DNA of 64,000 nucleotides from Methylobacterium sp. (GTDB lineage: Bacteria > Pseudomonadota > Alphaproteobacteria > Rhizobiales > Beijerinckiaceae). The notes under the pieces were generated by a model, which was not told where the DNA came from, did not search any database, and was given only the letters and a program-made list of their open reading frames with translations. Made by a program: the position numbers and the translations under genes. Below, piece by piece: positions 63,297-64,000 of this stretch. The stretch lies in the NCBI GenBank assembly GCA_020253445.1, contig JADCBP010000009.1:62001-126000 (forward strand), written 5' to 3'. The stretch's first letter is position 1, and every line of letters starts with the position of its first letter.

Positions 63297-64000
63297 TCAT
63301 GCGGCGAGCGCATAGGCCTCGCGCATTGTCTCGATCTCCGTGAGCTTGGCGTAGAAGATGCTCCAGTCATCCCGCGCGGCGATCGGTTCCCAGAGCGCCT
63401 CGATATCGGGATAGAGCAGGGTGTAGGGGTTGGCGCGCTGGAAATAGGGATGCGCGAGATTGGCGCCGGCGCCAGGCTTGCGGGCTTCCAGCATCGCCTT
63501 CACGGGCTCGAAGCCGGGATGGGTGTAGAAGCTCGCGCGTTCTCCCGCGAGCGCCTTCCGAAGCCGCGCCGGGCCGCCATGAAGGTCGAACATCGCGGCC
63601 TCGAAGGGAATGGCACTCTCCTTCAGGAACTGGAACAGCGCCTTGGAGAAGGCATCCGCCTCGGCGTCCGAGATCGGCGCAAGTCCGAGCCGGTCCGACA
63701 GGGCCTCGCGCATCGCGGGCCAGAAGAAATCGGGGTAATGCTCCAGCCGCTCCTGCAGCGGCTCCACCGGCGCGACGAGCAGCAGCGTCTCCGCCAGCCG
63801 CGCGCAGTTCCAGGCGATCGTATCCGCCTGCCGGCCGAAGGCGTAGAGCCCGGTCTGGTCGAAATAGGCCGCGGTGAAGCCGGGATCATAGACCGGCAGG
63901 AAGCGATAGGGCCCGTAATCGAAGCTCTCGCCCGTCACGTTGATGTTGTCGGTGTTGAGCACACCATGCACGAAGCCCGCGGCCACCCATCGCGCGGCTG
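63297..64000 (-). CDS. selO: Protein adenylyltransferase SelO (C-terminal part)
   Basis: The visible 234 codons are the C-terminal half of a SelO/YdiU pseudokinase, cut by the window edge. It has FVHGVLNTDNINVTGESFDYGPYRFLPVYDP near the start, the conserved catalytic/metal-binding region of SelO, followed by AAYFDQTGLYAFGRQADTIAWNCARLAETLL. SelO transfers AMP to protein hydroxyl groups in redox stress. The alphaproteobacterial copy ends without the selenocysteine or Cys tail. Confidence 0.9.
   Translation of the reverse strand, partial: AARWVAAGFVHGVLNTDNINVTGESFDYGPYRFLPVYDPGFTAAYFDQTGLYAFGRQADTIAWNCARLAETLLLVAPVEPLQERLEHYPDFFWPAMREALSDRLGLAPISDAEADAFSKALFQFLKESAIPFEAAMFDLHGGPARLRKALAGERASFYTHPGFEPVKAMLEARKPGAGANLAHPYFQRANPYTLLYPDIEALWEPIAARDDWSIFYAKLTEIETMREAYALAA

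Overview
The window is GC-rich alphaproteobacterial DNA. Its left half is about 30 kb of a purple-bacterial photosynthesis gene cluster (PGC), which makes the organism an anoxygenic phototroph with a type-II reaction centre. The order crtEF-bchCXYZ-pufQBALM, the ppaA/aerR-ppsR pair and bchG-PucC-like-bchP are classic proteobacterial PGC blocks. A ~40-bp palindromic intergenic repeat (two copies) resembles repeats of Rhizobiales-type genomes. I would guess Rhizobiales or a nearby order, but cannot fix the genus.

Layout. 1-1041 (-): start of bchN, then bchF, reading out of the window. 1042-1519: regulatory gap with a PpsR box, a sigma70-like promoter and an FNR-type palindrome. 1520-8404 (+): ppaA/aerR, ppsR, bchG, a PucC-family carrier, bchP, tspO and a small membrane protein. 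8515-17916 (+): dxs, ispH, bchI, bchD, bchO, crtI, crtB. 17936-20346 (-): crtD and crtC. 20496-30367 (+): crtE, crtF, bchC, bchX, bchY, bchZ, pufQ, pufB, pufA, pufL, pufM, closed by a strong terminator. The first (dxs) and last (ispH) steps of the MEP isoprenoid pathway are inside the cluster. dxs has a perfect PpsR palindrome, so precursor supply and pigment synthesis appear co-repressed. Carotenoid genes are crtE,B,I,C,D,F without crtA, fitting the spirilloxanthin route. No pufC or pufX follows pufM. A start-less bchJ remnant lies just past the puf terminator.

31-35.6 kb (+) is a tight operon for a Tat-exported molybdenum hydroxylase of the isoquinoline-oxidoreductase type (IorA/IorB) followed by SoxX, SoxY, SoxZ and SoxA. 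The SoxY carrier lacks the normal GGCGG end, and no soxB or soxCD is next to it. This is the best candidate here for an undescribed periplasmic system.

35.6-37.8 kb (-) holds two SDR dehydrogenases and a cupin dioxygenase-like protein. From 38 to 60.6 kb (+) runs a long catabolic locus: a branched-chain-type ABC transporter (the second ATPase fused to a Tm-1-like/UPF0261 domain), a PEP-hydrolase-family protein, an AraC regulator, a degenerate iron-ADH-like protein, a giant repeat-bearing flotillin, two SRPBCC proteins, a Cox-type molybdenum hydroxylase whose large subunit is split in two, its MoxR/VWA maturation pair, an amidohydrolase, a metallo-beta-lactamase-fold lactonase and an SMP-30/isochorismatase fusion with Ser in place of the catalytic Cys. 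Together they look like uptake, hydroxylation and ring or amide/lactone opening of an unidentified aromatic or heterocyclic compound.

The right end has a secreted Ig-like hypothetical protein (-), a repeat-containing gap, an EamA exporter (-) and the C-terminal part of SelO (-). I saw no rRNA, tRNA, IS element or CRISPR array.
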